Assembly (NCBI RefSeq): GCF_028737265.1 | Contig: NZ_JAQZAK010000001.1 | Coordinates: forward strand, 372,001 to 436,000 | DNA: 64,000 nt | Reading direction: 5' to 3' | Origin: Actinomycetospora callitridis | Lineage (GTDB): Bacteria > Actinomycetota > Actinomycetes > Mycobacteriales > Pseudonocardiaceae | In this document: piece after piece, positions 54,957-63,170 of the stretch | Numbering within the stretch: the first letter of the stretch is position 1 | Layout of the letters: each line of letters begins with the position of its first letter | Notes under the pieces: model-generated | Seen by the model: only the letters and a program-made list of their open reading frames with translations | The model's database searches: none | What the model was told of the DNA's origin: nothing | Program-made: the position numbers and the translations under genes

Positions 54957-55679
54957 TCAGGCGGGGACGAGCTCCACGAAGCACCGCTCGCCCTCGGCGC
55001 GCGCGACGACGACGAGGCCGGCCTCGGCCGCCACGTCGTCCACGGCGAGCGGTCCGAGCACGGCCCAGGGGAACCAGGGGCCGCCGTCGACGAAGGGGTC
55101 GAGGACGGTCAGCGGGTCCGCCGAGGTGTCGGCCGTCTCGGTGGTCTCCAGGTAGGCCGTGCCGCACCAGAGGGCGGCACCGGCCTCGAGCTCGAGCAGC
55201 ACGCTGCCGCCGTCGGCGAGCAGGGCGCGGCAGCGGCGCAGCAATGTGACCGGGTCCCCGCCGATGCCGATGTTGCCGTCGGCGAGCACGACGTGCTGCC
55301 AGCGGCCCTCGCCCGGCAGGCGCTCGAACGCGTCGCGGTGCAGCACGGCGGCGCCGCGCTCGAGGCAGCGCTGGATGGCCTGCACGGACACGTCGACACC
55401 CAGGGCCGGCACGCCGCGGTCCGCGAGCGCCACCACCAGGCGGCCGGGGCCGCAGCCGAGGTCGAGCGTCGGGCCGGTGCACCGCCCGAGCAGCCAGGCG
55501 TCGTCGTCGTCGGCGTCGTCGTGCCAGCGCTGGACGGCGAGCGGCAGCACGACCCCGTCGCCACGCACCAGGCGCTGGCAGTGGCCCGCGAGGGCGGCGT
55601 CGAACACCGAGCCCGCGTCGGCCGGGCGCGCCTGGAGGAACAGGGCGGCCTCGTCGGGGGCGGACGTCACGCGGGTCAT
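54957..55679 (-). CDS. class I SAM-dependent methyltransferase
   Basis: 240-residue methyltransferase: motif I in PTLDLGCGPGRLVVALAD, motif II region GRWQHVVLADGNIGI and CRALLADGGSVLLELEAG. Last gene of a three-gene minus operon (GT2, DUF2064, methyltransferase) in which each overlaps the next by four bases. A similar trio is common in actinobacteria near molybdopterin oxidoreductases and NAD epimerases, perhaps modifying a surface glycan or arsenosugar-type metabolite; the real product is unknown. Confidence 0.85.
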   Translation of the reverse strand: MTRVTSAPDEAALFLQARPADAGSVFDAALAGHCQRLVRGDGVVLPLAVQRWHDDADDDDAWLLGRCTGPTLDLGCGPGRLVVALADRGVPALGVDVSVQAIQRCLERGAAVLHRDAFERLPGEGRWQHVVLADGNIGIGGDPVTLLRRCRALLADGGSVLLELEAGAALWCGTAYLETTETADTSADPLTVLDPFVDGGPWFPWAVLGPLAVDDVAAEAGLVVVARAEGERCFVELVPA

Positions 55680-56443
55680 CGTGGGAGGCCTCCGGAAAGG
55701 GGGAGCAGGTCCGAGACCGCACGGGCGAAGCGGCCGGAGGGGACGAGGTCGGCGACGGCGACGGCGTCGTCAGGGGTGTCGACGTCCGAGAGCGGCGGCA
55801 GCTCGAGCACCCGGGCGGGTGAGAGCCCCGGGTGGCCCGCGCGCAGCGCCGAGAGGGTGGCCACACCGGTGTCGTCCCGCGAGGTGGGGACGTCGGCGAT
55901 GTGCCGGGCCCGGCGCGGTTCGGCGAGGGCCAGGGCCCACCACCCGCCGTCGAGGGCGAGGCCCAGGGCGGCGTCCGCGTCGGCGGTGACGAGGTCGAGC
56001 GCATCGGTGAGCAGCGCGGCGTCCACCTGGGGGGTGTCCATCCCGATCTGCACGCTCACCGCGGCGGGGAAGAGCTCGGCGACGTCGGCGTGCGCCGCGG
56101 TGATCCGCTCGCCCAGGGTGTCGCCGCGCTGGGGGACGACGACGGTGCCGGCCAGCGCGTCGACCAGCTCGGCGCGGCGCTCCGCCCGGGCGACGTCACC
56201 CTCGAGGGCCACGACGACGCGGGCGTCGGGCACCGAGCGGGCGGCGTCGAGCGTGTCGAGCAGGGCCGCGGCGGCGATGCCGGCCGCACCGGCCGGGGTC
56301 GCCGCGGGGATGAGCCGGGTCTTCGCCCGGCCGGCCACAGGGGCCTTCGCGAGGACGAGGACGACCCTCGTCACCGGCGCAGTGGTCCGCATGGTGGGCG
56401 CGTTCGTGCGCGGGCTCGTGATCGGTTCGACCGACCCGCTCAT
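55676..56443 (-). CDS. DUF2064 / TIGR04282 glycosyltransferase-like protein
   Basis: 255-residue GT-A-like nucleotidyl/glycosyltransferase: VVLVLAKAPVAGRAKTRLIP at the start of the domain (nucleotide loop), VSVQIGMDTPQVDAALLTDA with the DxD-like acid pair and GLALDGGWWALALAEPRR. The first 25 residues are a nonconserved leader; an internal ATG (MRTTAPVTRV) could be the real start. It overlaps the methyltransferase by four bases and the GT2 gene by four bases. The family was first noticed in arsenosugar gene contexts; here no arsenic gene is near. Confidence 0.85.
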   Translation of the reverse strand: MSGSVEPITSPRTNAPTMRTTAPVTRVVLVLAKAPVAGRAKTRLIPAATPAGAAGIAAAALLDTLDAARSVPDARVVVALEGDVARAERRAELVDALAGTVVVPQRGDTLGERITAAHADVAELFPAAVSVQIGMDTPQVDAALLTDALDLVTADADAALGLALDGGWWALALAEPRRARHIADVPTSRDDTGVATLSALRAGHPGLSPARVLELPPLSDVDTPDDAVAVADLVPSGRFARAVSDLLPLSGGLPR

Positions 56444-57144
56444 CGGGTGGTGCTGCGGCCGTCGATGCGCCCGGCGGTCGCCGGACGGGTGCGAGCGACG
56501 GCCTTGGCCATGTCCCGCACCGCGCGCACGGTGCCGCGCACGGAGCCGGAGACCTTCGACCGCCCGCCCGCCCGCGGCCGGTAGGCGACGTCGACCTCGC
56601 GGATGCGCCAGCGGGCCGCGCCTGCACGGATGAGCAGCTCGAGGGGATAGCCGAAGGCGCGGTCGGTGATCCCGAGGTCGAGCAGGGCCTGCCGGCGGGC
56701 GACGCGGATCGGGGCGATGTCGCGCACGCCCACCCCGCGGGCCCGCATGAGGCCGGAGAGCACGAGGTTCCCGGCCCGCGCGTGCCAGGGCCAGACCCCG
56801 CGCGACGAGGGGACGCGGCGGCCGACGACGAGGTCGGCGTCGGTGTCGAGCAGCAGGCGCACCATGGCCGGGAGCTCGGCCGGGTCGAGGGAGCCGTCGG
56901 CGTCGATCACGGCGACCACGTCGGTGCGCGTCGCCTCCAGGCCGGTGTGCACCGCCGCGCCGTAGCCCTTGCGGGCCTCCCGGACGACGAGGGCGCCGAG
57001 GCGCTCGGCGAGCTCGGGGGTGCCGTCGGTCGAGCCGTTGTCGCAGACCACCGCGTCGAACCCCTCGGGCAGGGCGGCGAGGACCCCCGGCAGCGCTTCG
57101 ACCTCGTCGAGACAGGGCAGCACCACGTCCACGCGACCATCCAC
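56440..57144 (-). CDS. GT2 glycosyltransferase (dolichyl/polyprenyl-phosphate type)
   Basis: 234-residue GT-A enzyme: VDVVLPCLDEVEALPGVLAA, VVCDNGSTDGTPELAERLGA, the metal-binding DxD in DVVAVIDADGSLDPAELPAM, and DLVVGRRVPSSRGVWPWHAR. Such enzymes transfer a sugar from a nucleotide to a polyprenyl phosphate or act on glycolipids. First gene of the trio with DUF2064 and methyltransferase; divergent from the membrane protein at 57303, which may use its product. Confidence 0.88.
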   Translation of the reverse strand: MDGRVDVVLPCLDEVEALPGVLAALPEGFDAVVCDNGSTDGTPELAERLGALVVREARKGYGAAVHTGLEATRTDVVAVIDADGSLDPAELPAMVRLLLDTDADLVVGRRVPSSRGVWPWHARAGNLVLSGLMRARGVGVRDIAPIRVARRQALLDLGITDRAFGYPLELLIRAGAARWRIREVDVAYRPRAGGRSKVSGSVRGTVRAVRDMAKAVARTRPATAGRIDGRSTTR

Positions 57145-57302
57145 CCGGTCACGCTATGAGGTCACCGGTGAGCCCGCCGTTCGGGGTCCGGTCGCCCACG
57201 ACCGATCGGGACCACACCATCCGCCCCCGGACGGGTGACCAGGGGCGCCCGTGCGGCCCTCCTCACCGGGGGGTCACCGCGCGTCCGTACTGTCCGCCGG
57301 TG

Positions 57303-58682
57303 ATGACGACCGTGTTGCGGGACCGCCCCGGCGCCGCCGACGAGCCCTCGTCCACGCCCCGCCGCCCCTTCCGCCTGCGCGGCGACCTGCTGGCGGTCGC
57401 CGTGGCATCGCTGCTGGTCACGGCGTCGGCGCTCGTCGGCTGGGCCCTGGTCGACGCCGGCGTGCCCGTGCTCGTCGGCTGGCCCCCGCTGCTGGCGCAG
57501 TGGCTCCCGCACGTCGGTCCGGGCACCGTCCCGGCGGTCCTGGTGGCCCTCGTCGTCGCGCTCGGTGGTCCCGCCGTCGCCCGGTCGTGCCGCTGGGGCC
57601 CGCTCCTCGCCGTGGCCTACGTCGCGTCACTGGCGTGGACCTTCGCCCTCGCGACGATCGACGGGTGGTTCGTCGGGGTCGCCGAACGGCTGGCGACGCC
57701 CACCGAGTACCTCGCCGAGATCCCCCGCACCCCGGACATCGCGGTCTTCCTGCAGACGTTCGCCGAGCGGATCGCGGGGCAGACCCCGGACACGCTGGTG
57801 ACGCACGCGTCGGGTCACCCGCCCGCGGCGACGATCTTCTACGTCCTGCTCGACCGCGCGGGCTTCCCGGGCGGCGAGTACGCCGGCGCCGTCACGGCGG
57901 CGATCGGGGCATCGGCGGTGGTCGCGGTGGCGATCACCCTCGCGGCGCTGGGCGACCGCGACCTCGCCCGCACCTACCTGCCCTTCGGCGTCCTGTTCCC
58001 GGGCGCGGTGTGGGTGGGCGTCTCGGCGGACGGGATGTTCGCGGCGATCCTGGCCTGGGGCGTCGCGCTGCTCGCGCTCGGCGCGGTGCGCCGCGGTCTC
58101 GGGGGGCACGCGCTGTGCCTGCTCGCGGGCGTCGTCCTCGGGCTCTCGCTCTTCTTCTCCTACGGGCTCGTGCTCGCCGGGCTCCTGCCCGTCGCCGTCG
58201 CGCTGGTGAGCCGCCGGATCCTCCCGTTGATCACCGGTGGGATCGGCGCCGCGGCCGTGGTCGCCGCCTTCGCCGCCGCCGGTTTCTGGTGGTACGAGGG
58301 CTACGAGCAGGTGACGGTCCGGTACTACCAGGAGGGCGAGTACGGACTCCTGCGCCCGTACGAGTACTGGGCGTGGGGCAACCTCGCGGCGCTGCTGCTG
58401 GTGCTCGGCCCGGCCGTCGTCGCGGGCCTGCGGCGCGCGGCGTGGCGTCCGCGCGCCGTGCCGCACGCCCTGCTGGCCCTCGCCGCGGCGGGGCTGATCG
58501 CCATCGCCGTCGCCGACCTCTCGGGGCTCTCGAAGTCCGAGGTCGAGCGGATCTGGCTGCCGTTCGCGGTCTGGATCGTGCCCCTCGCCGCCCTGCTCCC
58601 GCGCCCGTCGGCGCGCTGGTGGCTGCTCGCCCAGGCCACCCTGGCGCTCGCGATCAACCACCTGCTGCTGACGGTCTGGTAG
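57303..58682 (+). CDS. polytopic membrane protein, GT-C-like
   Basis: 459-residue membrane protein with about 11-12 hydrophobic segments. A large first loop (ATIDGWFVGVAERLATPTEY... AGQTPDTLVTHASGHPPAATIF) carries GHPP, and near the C-terminus is LSKSEVERIWLPFAVWIVPL; both stretches are seen in actinobacterial GT-C-like glycosyltransferases that use polyprenyl-phosphate sugars. The acidic residue expected for catalysis could be the Asp of TIDGWF. ATG 57303 is preceded by a GTG one base earlier in another frame. With the divergent GT2 it would form a donor-maker/transferase pair; this is inference. Confidence 0.75.
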   Translation: MTTVLRDRPGAADEPSSTPRRPFRLRGDLLAVAVASLLVTASALVGWALVDAGVPVLVGWPPLLAQWLPHVGPGTVPAVLVALVVALGGPAVARSCRWGPLLAVAYVASLAWTFALATIDGWFVGVAERLATPTEYLAEIPRTPDIAVFLQTFAERIAGQTPDTLVTHASGHPPAATIFYVLLDRAGFPGGEYAGAVTAAIGASAVVAVAITLAALGDRDLARTYLPFGVLFPGAVWVGVSADGMFAAILAWGVALLALGAVRRGLGGHALCLLAGVVLGLSLFFSYGLVLAGLLPVAVALVSRRILPLITGGIGAAAVVAAFAAAGFWWYEGYEQVTVRYYQEGEYGLLRPYEYWAWGNLAALLLVLGPAVVAGLRRAAWRPRAVPHALLALAAAGLIAIAVADLSGLSKSEVERIWLPFAVWIVPLAALLPRPSARWWLLAQATLALAINHLLLTVW

Positions 58683-58729
58683 CTAGCTCGCCGGGTCCTC
58701 GCAACGAACGGGTATCTCGCTGCTTCTAC

Positions 58730-58754
58730 GCGCGCGAAGTCCCCGTTCGCGCGC
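58730..58754. terminator. 9-bp hairpin between convergent genes
   Basis: GCGCGCGAA and TTCGCGCGC around GTCCCCG. A second possible pairing joins CGAACGGG near 58705 with CCCGTTCG. It lies between stops at 58682 (+) and 58761 (-). Confidence 0.65.
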
Positions 58755-58760
58755 CGCTGG

Positions 58761-59819
58761 TCAGCCGACGGCGTCGCGCAGCGGGTCCGTGGCGAAGGCG
58801 GCGATCCCGTCCGCGAAGCGGGTGCCCGCGCGGTAGCCGAGCAGCTCGGCGGCGCGGGCCGGGTCGGCGGTGACGTGGCGGACGTCGCCGGGTCGCGCGC
58901 CGCCGACCACCTGCGGCGCCGGCCCGTCCATGGCGGCGGCGAGCGTCGTCGCCAGGTCGCCGATGGTGCGCACCTCGCCCGAGCACACGTTGAGCGGGAC
59001 GCAGCGTCCCTCCTCCGCGGGGGTCTCCAACGCGGCGAGGTTGGCCTCGGCGACGTCGCCGACGTGCACGAAGTCCCGGCGCTGGCGGCCGTCCTCCATC
59101 ACGCGGGGGGCCTCGCCGCGCTCGAGGGACGACCGGAAGATCGACGCGACGCCCGCGTAGGGCGTGTTCTGCGGCATCCGCGGGCCGTAGACGTTGTGGT
59201 AGCGCATCGCCCACACCCGCCCGCCGGTGGCGCGCGCCCACGCGACGGCGAGGTGCTCCTGGGCGAGCTTCGTGGCGGCGTAGGTGCTGCGGGGCTCGAG
59301 CGGGGCGTCCTCGGGGATCAGCTCACCGCCGAGGTCGCGGCCGCAGTGCGGGCACGGGAGGTCGTAGCGGCCCGCGTCGACGTCGGCCTGGGTGCGCGCG
59401 GGGGCCGGGACGACCCCGTGCTCGGGGCAGGAGTAGCGGCCCTCGCCGTAGACGACCATCGAGCTCGCCATCACGAGGTCGCGGTGCCCGGACCGGAACA
59501 TGGCCGCGAGCAGGACCGACGTCGCGACGTCGTTGTTCTCGGTGAAGTCCGGGCCGTCGTTGGGGTCGACGCCGTGGCCGACCATCGCGGCCTGGTGGCA
59601 GACGGTGTCGACCTGGGGGAGCAGCCGGTCGAGCAGGCCCGCGTCGCGGACGTCGCCGTGCACGACCTCGTGGCGGTCGAGCCAGGCGGGCGCCTTGCCC
59701 GCCGCGTGCGCCTGGGGGAGCAGGGCGTCGAGCAGCACCGGGGTGTGACCCCGCTCGACCAGCAGATCGGCGATGTGGGAGCCGATGAACCCGGCACCGC
59801 CCGTCAGGAGTACGCGCAC
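58761..59819 (-). CDS. NAD-dependent sugar epimerase with cysteine-rich insert
   Basis: 352-residue extended SDR, nucleotide-sugar epimerase type (UDP-galactose/dTDP-rhamnose 4-epimerase-like). RVLLTGGAGFIGSHIADLL, VCHQAAMVGHGVDPND, catalytic ASSMVVYGEG and YAATKLAQEHL (YxxxK), RYHNVYGPRMPQNTPYAGV are clear. Between the Ser and Tyr motifs lies an insert with YSCPEHGVVP and LPCPHCGRDL, four possible zinc ligands. dTDP-L-rhamnose 4-epimerases have such inserts as I remember. It may feed nucleotide sugar to the glycan module next door. Confidence 0.87.
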   Translation of the reverse strand: MRVLLTGGAGFIGSHIADLLVERGHTPVLLDALLPQAHAAGKAPAWLDRHEVVHGDVRDAGLLDRLLPQVDTVCHQAAMVGHGVDPNDGPDFTENNDVATSVLLAAMFRSGHRDLVMASSMVVYGEGRYSCPEHGVVPAPARTQADVDAGRYDLPCPHCGRDLGGELIPEDAPLEPRSTYAATKLAQEHLAVAWARATGGRVWAMRYHNVYGPRMPQNTPYAGVASIFRSSLERGEAPRVMEDGRQRRDFVHVGDVAEANLAALETPAEEGRCVPLNVCSGEVRTIGDLATTLAAAMDGPAPQVVGGARPGDVRHVTADPARAAELLGYRAGTRFADGIAAFATDPLRDAVG

Positions 59820-59878
59820 CCCGGAAACGCTAACGACCGCCCGGCGCCACCGGATCCACCCCTACTACGTTGGGCGCC

Positions 59879-60397
59879 ATGGAGAACCAGCCGCTGCACG
59901 GCGGCACGGAGGAGTTGCTGGGGCGAGCCCTCGTCGTCGTCGTCGACGACCGGGTCAGCCGGGGGGAGAGCTCGGACTCGATCGGTCCGCTGGTCACCGA
60001 GCTCCTCGGTGAGGCCGGGCTCGTCGTGGACGGGACGATCGTGGTGCCCGGGGAGTCGGTCGCCATCCGCAACGCGCTCAACACCGCGGTGATCGGCGGT
60101 GTCGACCTCGTCGTCACCGTCGGCGGCACCGGGGTGTCGCCGCGCGCGGTGACCTCCGACGCGACCGCCGGCGTGCTCGACCGCCCCATCCCCGGCATCG
60201 CCGAGGCCATCCGGGCGTCCGGCCTCGCCGCCGGCGCCGTCGACGCCGGGCTCTCGCGCGGGCTGGTCGGTGTCTCGGGCAGCACCCTCGTGGTGAACCT
60301 CGCGTCGTCGCGCGCGGCGGTCCGCGACGGCATGGCCACGCTCACGCCGCTGATCTCACACGTGATCGCCGAGCTCTCGGGGATGGAAGAGCACTGA
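59879..60397 (+). CDS. MogA/MoaB family molybdopterin-binding protein
   Basis: 172-residue MPT-binding domain protein. ALVVVVDDRVSRGESSDSIG, VDGTIVVPGESVAIRNALNT, the key VVTVGGTGVSPRAVTSDATA and GVSGSTLVVNLASS match the fold that adenylates molybdopterin before molybdenum insertion. Equivalent in position to M. tuberculosis moaB2, next to pepD/mprAB. ATG 59879 is used; a TTG three codons earlier is less likely. It is co-translated with the small ORF at 60394 through a CTGA overlap. It would supply cofactor for the molybdenum hydroxylase at 39 kb, as well as other Mo enzymes. Confidence 0.88.
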   Translation: MENQPLHGGTEELLGRALVVVVDDRVSRGESSDSIGPLVTELLGEAGLVVDGTIVVPGESVAIRNALNTAVIGGVDLVVTVGGTGVSPRAVTSDATAGVLDRPIPGIAEAIRASGLAAGAVDAGLSRGLVGVSGSTLVVNLASSRAAVRDGMATLTPLISHVIAELSGMEEH

Positions 60398-60576
60398 GCT
60401 CCGGCGGGCGGGAGGACGCGGAGGAGGCCCGGCGGCGCGCCGCCCGCCGGGCCGCGATCTTCGGCGACGACCCGGTGTCGTCCACCGACGAGCGCGACCC
60501 CTCGGACGTCCCGGCGGGCGACGACGACCGTCGCCGCTACGACGCCGAGCGCCCGCCGCACCACGACCGGCCCTGA
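60394..60576 (+). CDS. small acidic/basic protein (60 aa), CTG start, overlaps MoaB
   Basis: Short ORF, without an ATG or GTG start at its 5' end. It reads SSGGREDAEEARRRAARRAA, then IFGDDPVSSTDERDPSDVPA, GDDDRRRYDAERPPHHDRP, with strong third-position GC and no stop for 60 codons. A CTG at 60394 overlaps the MoaB stop (CTGA) exactly as GTGA overlaps do elsewhere. It would be a charged helix plus a disordered tail. A GTG further in (PVSS) would give only 33 residues. Conservation in relatives would decide. Confidence 0.55.
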   Translation: MSSGGREDAEEARRRAARRAAIFGDDPVSSTDERDPSDVPAGDDDRRRYDAERPPHHDRP

Positions 60577-60596
60577 TCCTCATCTGCCCCTGATCC

Positions 60597-61253
60597 TCAT
60601 CGCAGGGTCACGGTGACCTCCTCCCGCAGCGACACCGTCGCCACCCGCGCGGCGAGCGCCGCCGGGAGGGCGACCACCACCACGGGCGCCGAGCCCGCCG
60701 TGCGCTCGGGCGCGGGGAGCACGGCGAGCACCACCGCGCCGGGGGCGAGGAGAGCGGGGTCGGCCGCGACGGCCCCGGCGTCGTCGGCGCCCGCCGCCAC
60801 GAGGTCGACGCGCGTCCCCGGCGTGAGCAGCGCGGCCACGCCCGCGTCGGCGAGGCGCACCGGTACTCCGGCGGCGTCGGGCACCCCGGCCGCGGCGACG
60901 GCGGCGACCGGGCCCAGCAGCCGGACGTCGGTCAGCGCCTCGCCGGCCCGGACCCCGCCGACCACCTGACGCCCGGCGACCGCGCCCGGCTCGGCGAACG
61001 CCCCGGCCGGCACCAGCTCGCCCGGGAGCAGCCGCACCGCCACGTCCGCGGGGCCGAGCGCGACCCCCGGCGCGAGGTCGCGGGCGGCGACGAGCACGGG
61101 CGTGCCGGCCGGCGCGACCGACGGCGCCGCGAGGAGCCCGAGCGCGAGCACCACGAGCAGCCCGGCGGCGGCGCGCCGCAGCGCCACGGTCCGTCGCCAC
61201 CCCGGCGGCGGCAGCCGCCACCGTCGAGGGCCCTGCCTGGTCTCGTCCGCCAC
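60597..61253 (-). CDS. SAF-domain protein (CpaB/RcpC-like)
   Basis: 218-residue protein with one N-terminal membrane helix (ALRRAAAGLLVVLALGLLAA) followed by a SAF domain (VLVAARDLAPGVALGPADVA... GRQVVGGVRAGEALTDVRLL) and a C-terminal RcpC-type domain (VPVRLADAGVAALLTPGTRV). CpaB proteins belong to Flp/Tad pilus assembly, but no other tad gene is here; actinobacterial members are often solitary. GTG 61253 was taken as start. The gene is flanked by a 231-base spacer upstream. Confidence 0.83.
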   Translation of the reverse strand: MADETRQGPRRWRLPPPGWRRTVALRRAAAGLLVVLALGLLAAPSVAPAGTPVLVAARDLAPGVALGPADVAVRLLPGELVPAGAFAEPGAVAGRQVVGGVRAGEALTDVRLLGPVAAVAAAGVPDAAGVPVRLADAGVAALLTPGTRVDLVAAGADDAGAVAADPALLAPGAVVLAVLPAPERTAGSAPVVVVALPAALAARVATVSLREEVTVTLR

Positions 61254-61484
61254 GGTCCCGACGCTAGGGCGGGCGCCCGCGGGACACCCAGTCCTGTCTG
61301 TGGGCCTGTGGACGCATCCGGACGATGGGGACGGCGGCCGGACCAACCGCCCGTGGCCGTCGACCGTGCGGTGATCATCCCGACCAGCGGCCCGGCGCGG
61401 CGGGCGCACCGGACCGGGCGGTAGTTTGCGGCCGAGGGCGACCCGTCCACGGGGGGCCGGGAGCGGGAAGAGGCGGGCGCTGGC
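61254..61484. other. 231-bp spacer between divergent genes
   Basis: Separates the SAF gene (-) from the DMT gene (+). Contains short GC palindromes (GCGGGCGCCCGC near 61272) and no gene that I can support. Promoters for both flanking genes should lie here. Confidence 0.4.
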
Positions 61485-62387
61485 ATGGCCGTGGTGCTCG
61501 TGCTCCTGGCCACGATCGCCAACGCGATGGCCCTCGTCCTGCAGCGCAAGGCGGCGCAGGACAGCGCCCGTTCCCGCGGGATCAGCGCCGGCACCCTGCG
61601 CGACATGGTCCAGCGGCCCGCGTGGCTGGTCGGGACCTCGATCTTCTGCGTCGCGGTCGGGCTGCAGGCGGTCGCGCTGAGCCTCGGGTCGATCGCCCTG
61701 GTGCAGCCCGTGCTGGTCATGGAGCTGCCGTTCACGCTGCTGCTCGGTTGGTTCGTGCTCGGCGGTGCGCTGCGGCGGCGCGAGTGGATCGCCGTGGCGA
61801 TCATGTCCATCGGTCTCGTCGTCCTGCTCGTCAGCCTGCAGCCCAGCGGTGGCGACGCCCTGGGCGCCGGGGCCGTGACGTGGATCCTCGGCACGATCGT
61901 GACCCTGGGCCTCCTGGGCGGGGCCAGCACGATCGCCGAGCGGTCGCGTCCCGTGGCCCGCGCCGCCTGGTACGGCATCGCCGCCGGCATCGGCTCGGGC
62001 TTCGTGGCGGTGATCGTCAAGGCGATGTCCGAGGCGCTGGCGCTCGGCGGGATCGGCGGGGTGCTGACGACCTGGCAGAGCTACCTGCTCCTGCCCGTCG
62101 CGCCGGCGGCGTTCCTGACGCTCCAGTACGCGCTGCGGGCGGGGCGTCTGCTCGCGTCCCAGCCGGGCCTGATCCTCGGCAACCCGCTGCTCTCGTCGAC
62201 GTGGGGCATCTGGCTGCTCGGCGAGGAGGTCAACGGCGGCGCGGCCCTGCTCGGCGGGTTCGTCGGGGCCGGCCTGATGACGGTGGGCGTGTTCCTGTTG
62301 TCGCGCTCGCCGCTGCTGGCGGCCCAGGAGGGCGGTCCGCGGGACACCTCGGGGACGAGCCCCGGGTCCCGTCGCCGACCGCTCTGA
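61485..62387 (+). CDS. DMT superfamily transporter
   Basis: 300-residue membrane protein with nine to ten hydrophobic segments and the pattern of DMT permeases (VVLVLLATIANAMALVLQRK; ALSLGSIALVQPVLVMELPF; TWQSYLLLPVAPAAFLTLQY; STWGIWLLGEEVNGGAALLG). It looks like the actinobacterial group related to magnesium-transporter NIPA/DUF803 proteins more than to EamA. Substrate unknown. ATG 61485 is the start. It faces ruc with a long hairpin in between. Confidence 0.8.
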   Translation: MAVVLVLLATIANAMALVLQRKAAQDSARSRGISAGTLRDMVQRPAWLVGTSIFCVAVGLQAVALSLGSIALVQPVLVMELPFTLLLGWFVLGGALRRREWIAVAIMSIGLVVLLVSLQPSGGDALGAGAVTWILGTIVTLGLLGGASTIAERSRPVARAAWYGIAAGIGSGFVAVIVKAMSEALALGGIGGVLTTWQSYLLLPVAPAAFLTLQYALRAGRLLASQPGLILGNPLLSSTWGIWLLGEEVNGGAALLGGFVGAGLMTVGVFLLSRSPLLAAQEGGPRDTSGTSPGSRRRPL

Positions 62388-62604
62388 TCCTTCTGGACCA
62401 GCCCTGAAACCTCGCGGCTGTCACCCGAAAGGGTGGTCCTGCTCGATCAGGGGAACCATCCGGGCGTGTGAGCCGTCATACAGGGTGCGAGGACCTCGAT
62501 GCCGGCCGCTGGGGAGCGGGTGGGCGTCGGGCAGGTCCGGGACGTCGGCTCGGGGCCGATGTCCCGGACCACCCCTCGACCCTCTCCGGGCAGGTTCCAG
62601 GCCC
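62388..62604. other. 217-bp intergenic region with two hairpins
   Basis: Separates the convergent DMT and ruc genes. A short hairpin CACCC-GAAA-GGGTG lies at 62422-62435 and a 16-bp one at 62534-62570. No ORF was supported here. Confidence 0.4.
62534..62570. terminator. 16-bp hairpin between DMT and ruc genes
   Basis: Left arm 62534-62549 pairs with 62555-62570 (one G-U position) around TCGGG. It can act for both convergent genes. Confidence 0.7.
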
Positions 62605-62997
62605 TCAGGCCGACTTCGCGGACGATCCCGACGAGCTCGAGGATCCCGACGACCCGGACGAGCTCGACGCGGTGCTCGAGGTGCTCGAGCCGGAGCTGCT
62701 GCCGGAGTCCGACGAGCTCTTCGTCTCGGTCTTGGTGCTCGTCGACTCGCCCGAGCCCTTCGACTCGCCCGAGCCGGACTCCGCCGACGCCGGGGCCTTC
62801 TCCGAGTTCGCGCCGGAGCCGGCACGGGCGTCGTTGCGGTAGAAGCCGCTGCCCTTGAAGACGATCCCGACCGACGAGAACACCTTGCGCAGACGTCCGC
62901 CGCACACGGGGCACTCGGTCAGCGAGGGGTCGGAGAACGCCTGGACCTGCTCGAAGCGGTGATCGCAAGCGGTGCAGGCGTAGGGGTAGGTCGGCAC
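62605..62997 (-). CDS. ruc: FmdB/Ruc-like zinc-ribbon chaperone
   Basis: 130-residue protein of the FmdB regulatory family. N-terminal 60 residues form the zinc ribbon: PTYPYACTACDHRFEQVQAF with CxxC and SLTECPVCGGRLRKVFSSVG with CxxC, then IVFKGSGFYRND. The rest is a Ser/Gly-rich disordered tail. This matches the architecture of M. tuberculosis Rv0991c (Ruc), a heat- and oxidation-controlled chaperone beside Rv0992c, as remembered. GTG 62997 has GGAG seven bases upstream. A CIRCE-type repeat at 63064-63088 implies HrcA control. Confidence 0.85.
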   Translation of the reverse strand: MPTYPYACTACDHRFEQVQAFSDPSLTECPVCGGRLRKVFSSVGIVFKGSGFYRNDARAGSGANSEKAPASAESGSGESKGSGESTSTKTETKSSSDSGSSSGSSTSSTASSSSGSSGSSSSSGSSAKSA

Positions 62998-63063
62998 GTG
63001 CACTCCCGTTCTCGTCCGCCCCCGCGGACGGGCGGGGGTGGTGATGTCCGCGCGCAGTGTAGA

Positions 63064-63088
63064 TGGCACTCGCGCCACCCGAGTGCCA
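63064..63088 (-). promoter_or_regulatory. CIRCE-type HrcA operator upstream of ruc
   Basis: TGGCACTC, nine bases, GAGTGCCA: the CIRCE layout (consensus TTAGCACTC-N9-GAGTGCTAA) with G-C substitutions as in high-GC bacteria. It lies 67-91 bases before the ruc start; a TACACT hexamer directly follows it in the ruc direction and could be the -10 box. Confidence 0.78.
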
Positions 63089-63170
63089 ACGCCGCGAGGG
63101 TCACGGCTGTTCCGTGGGTGGTGGACGCGGCCTCGTCGCCGCGAGCGGGGGGATTTCCTGACGATGAACG

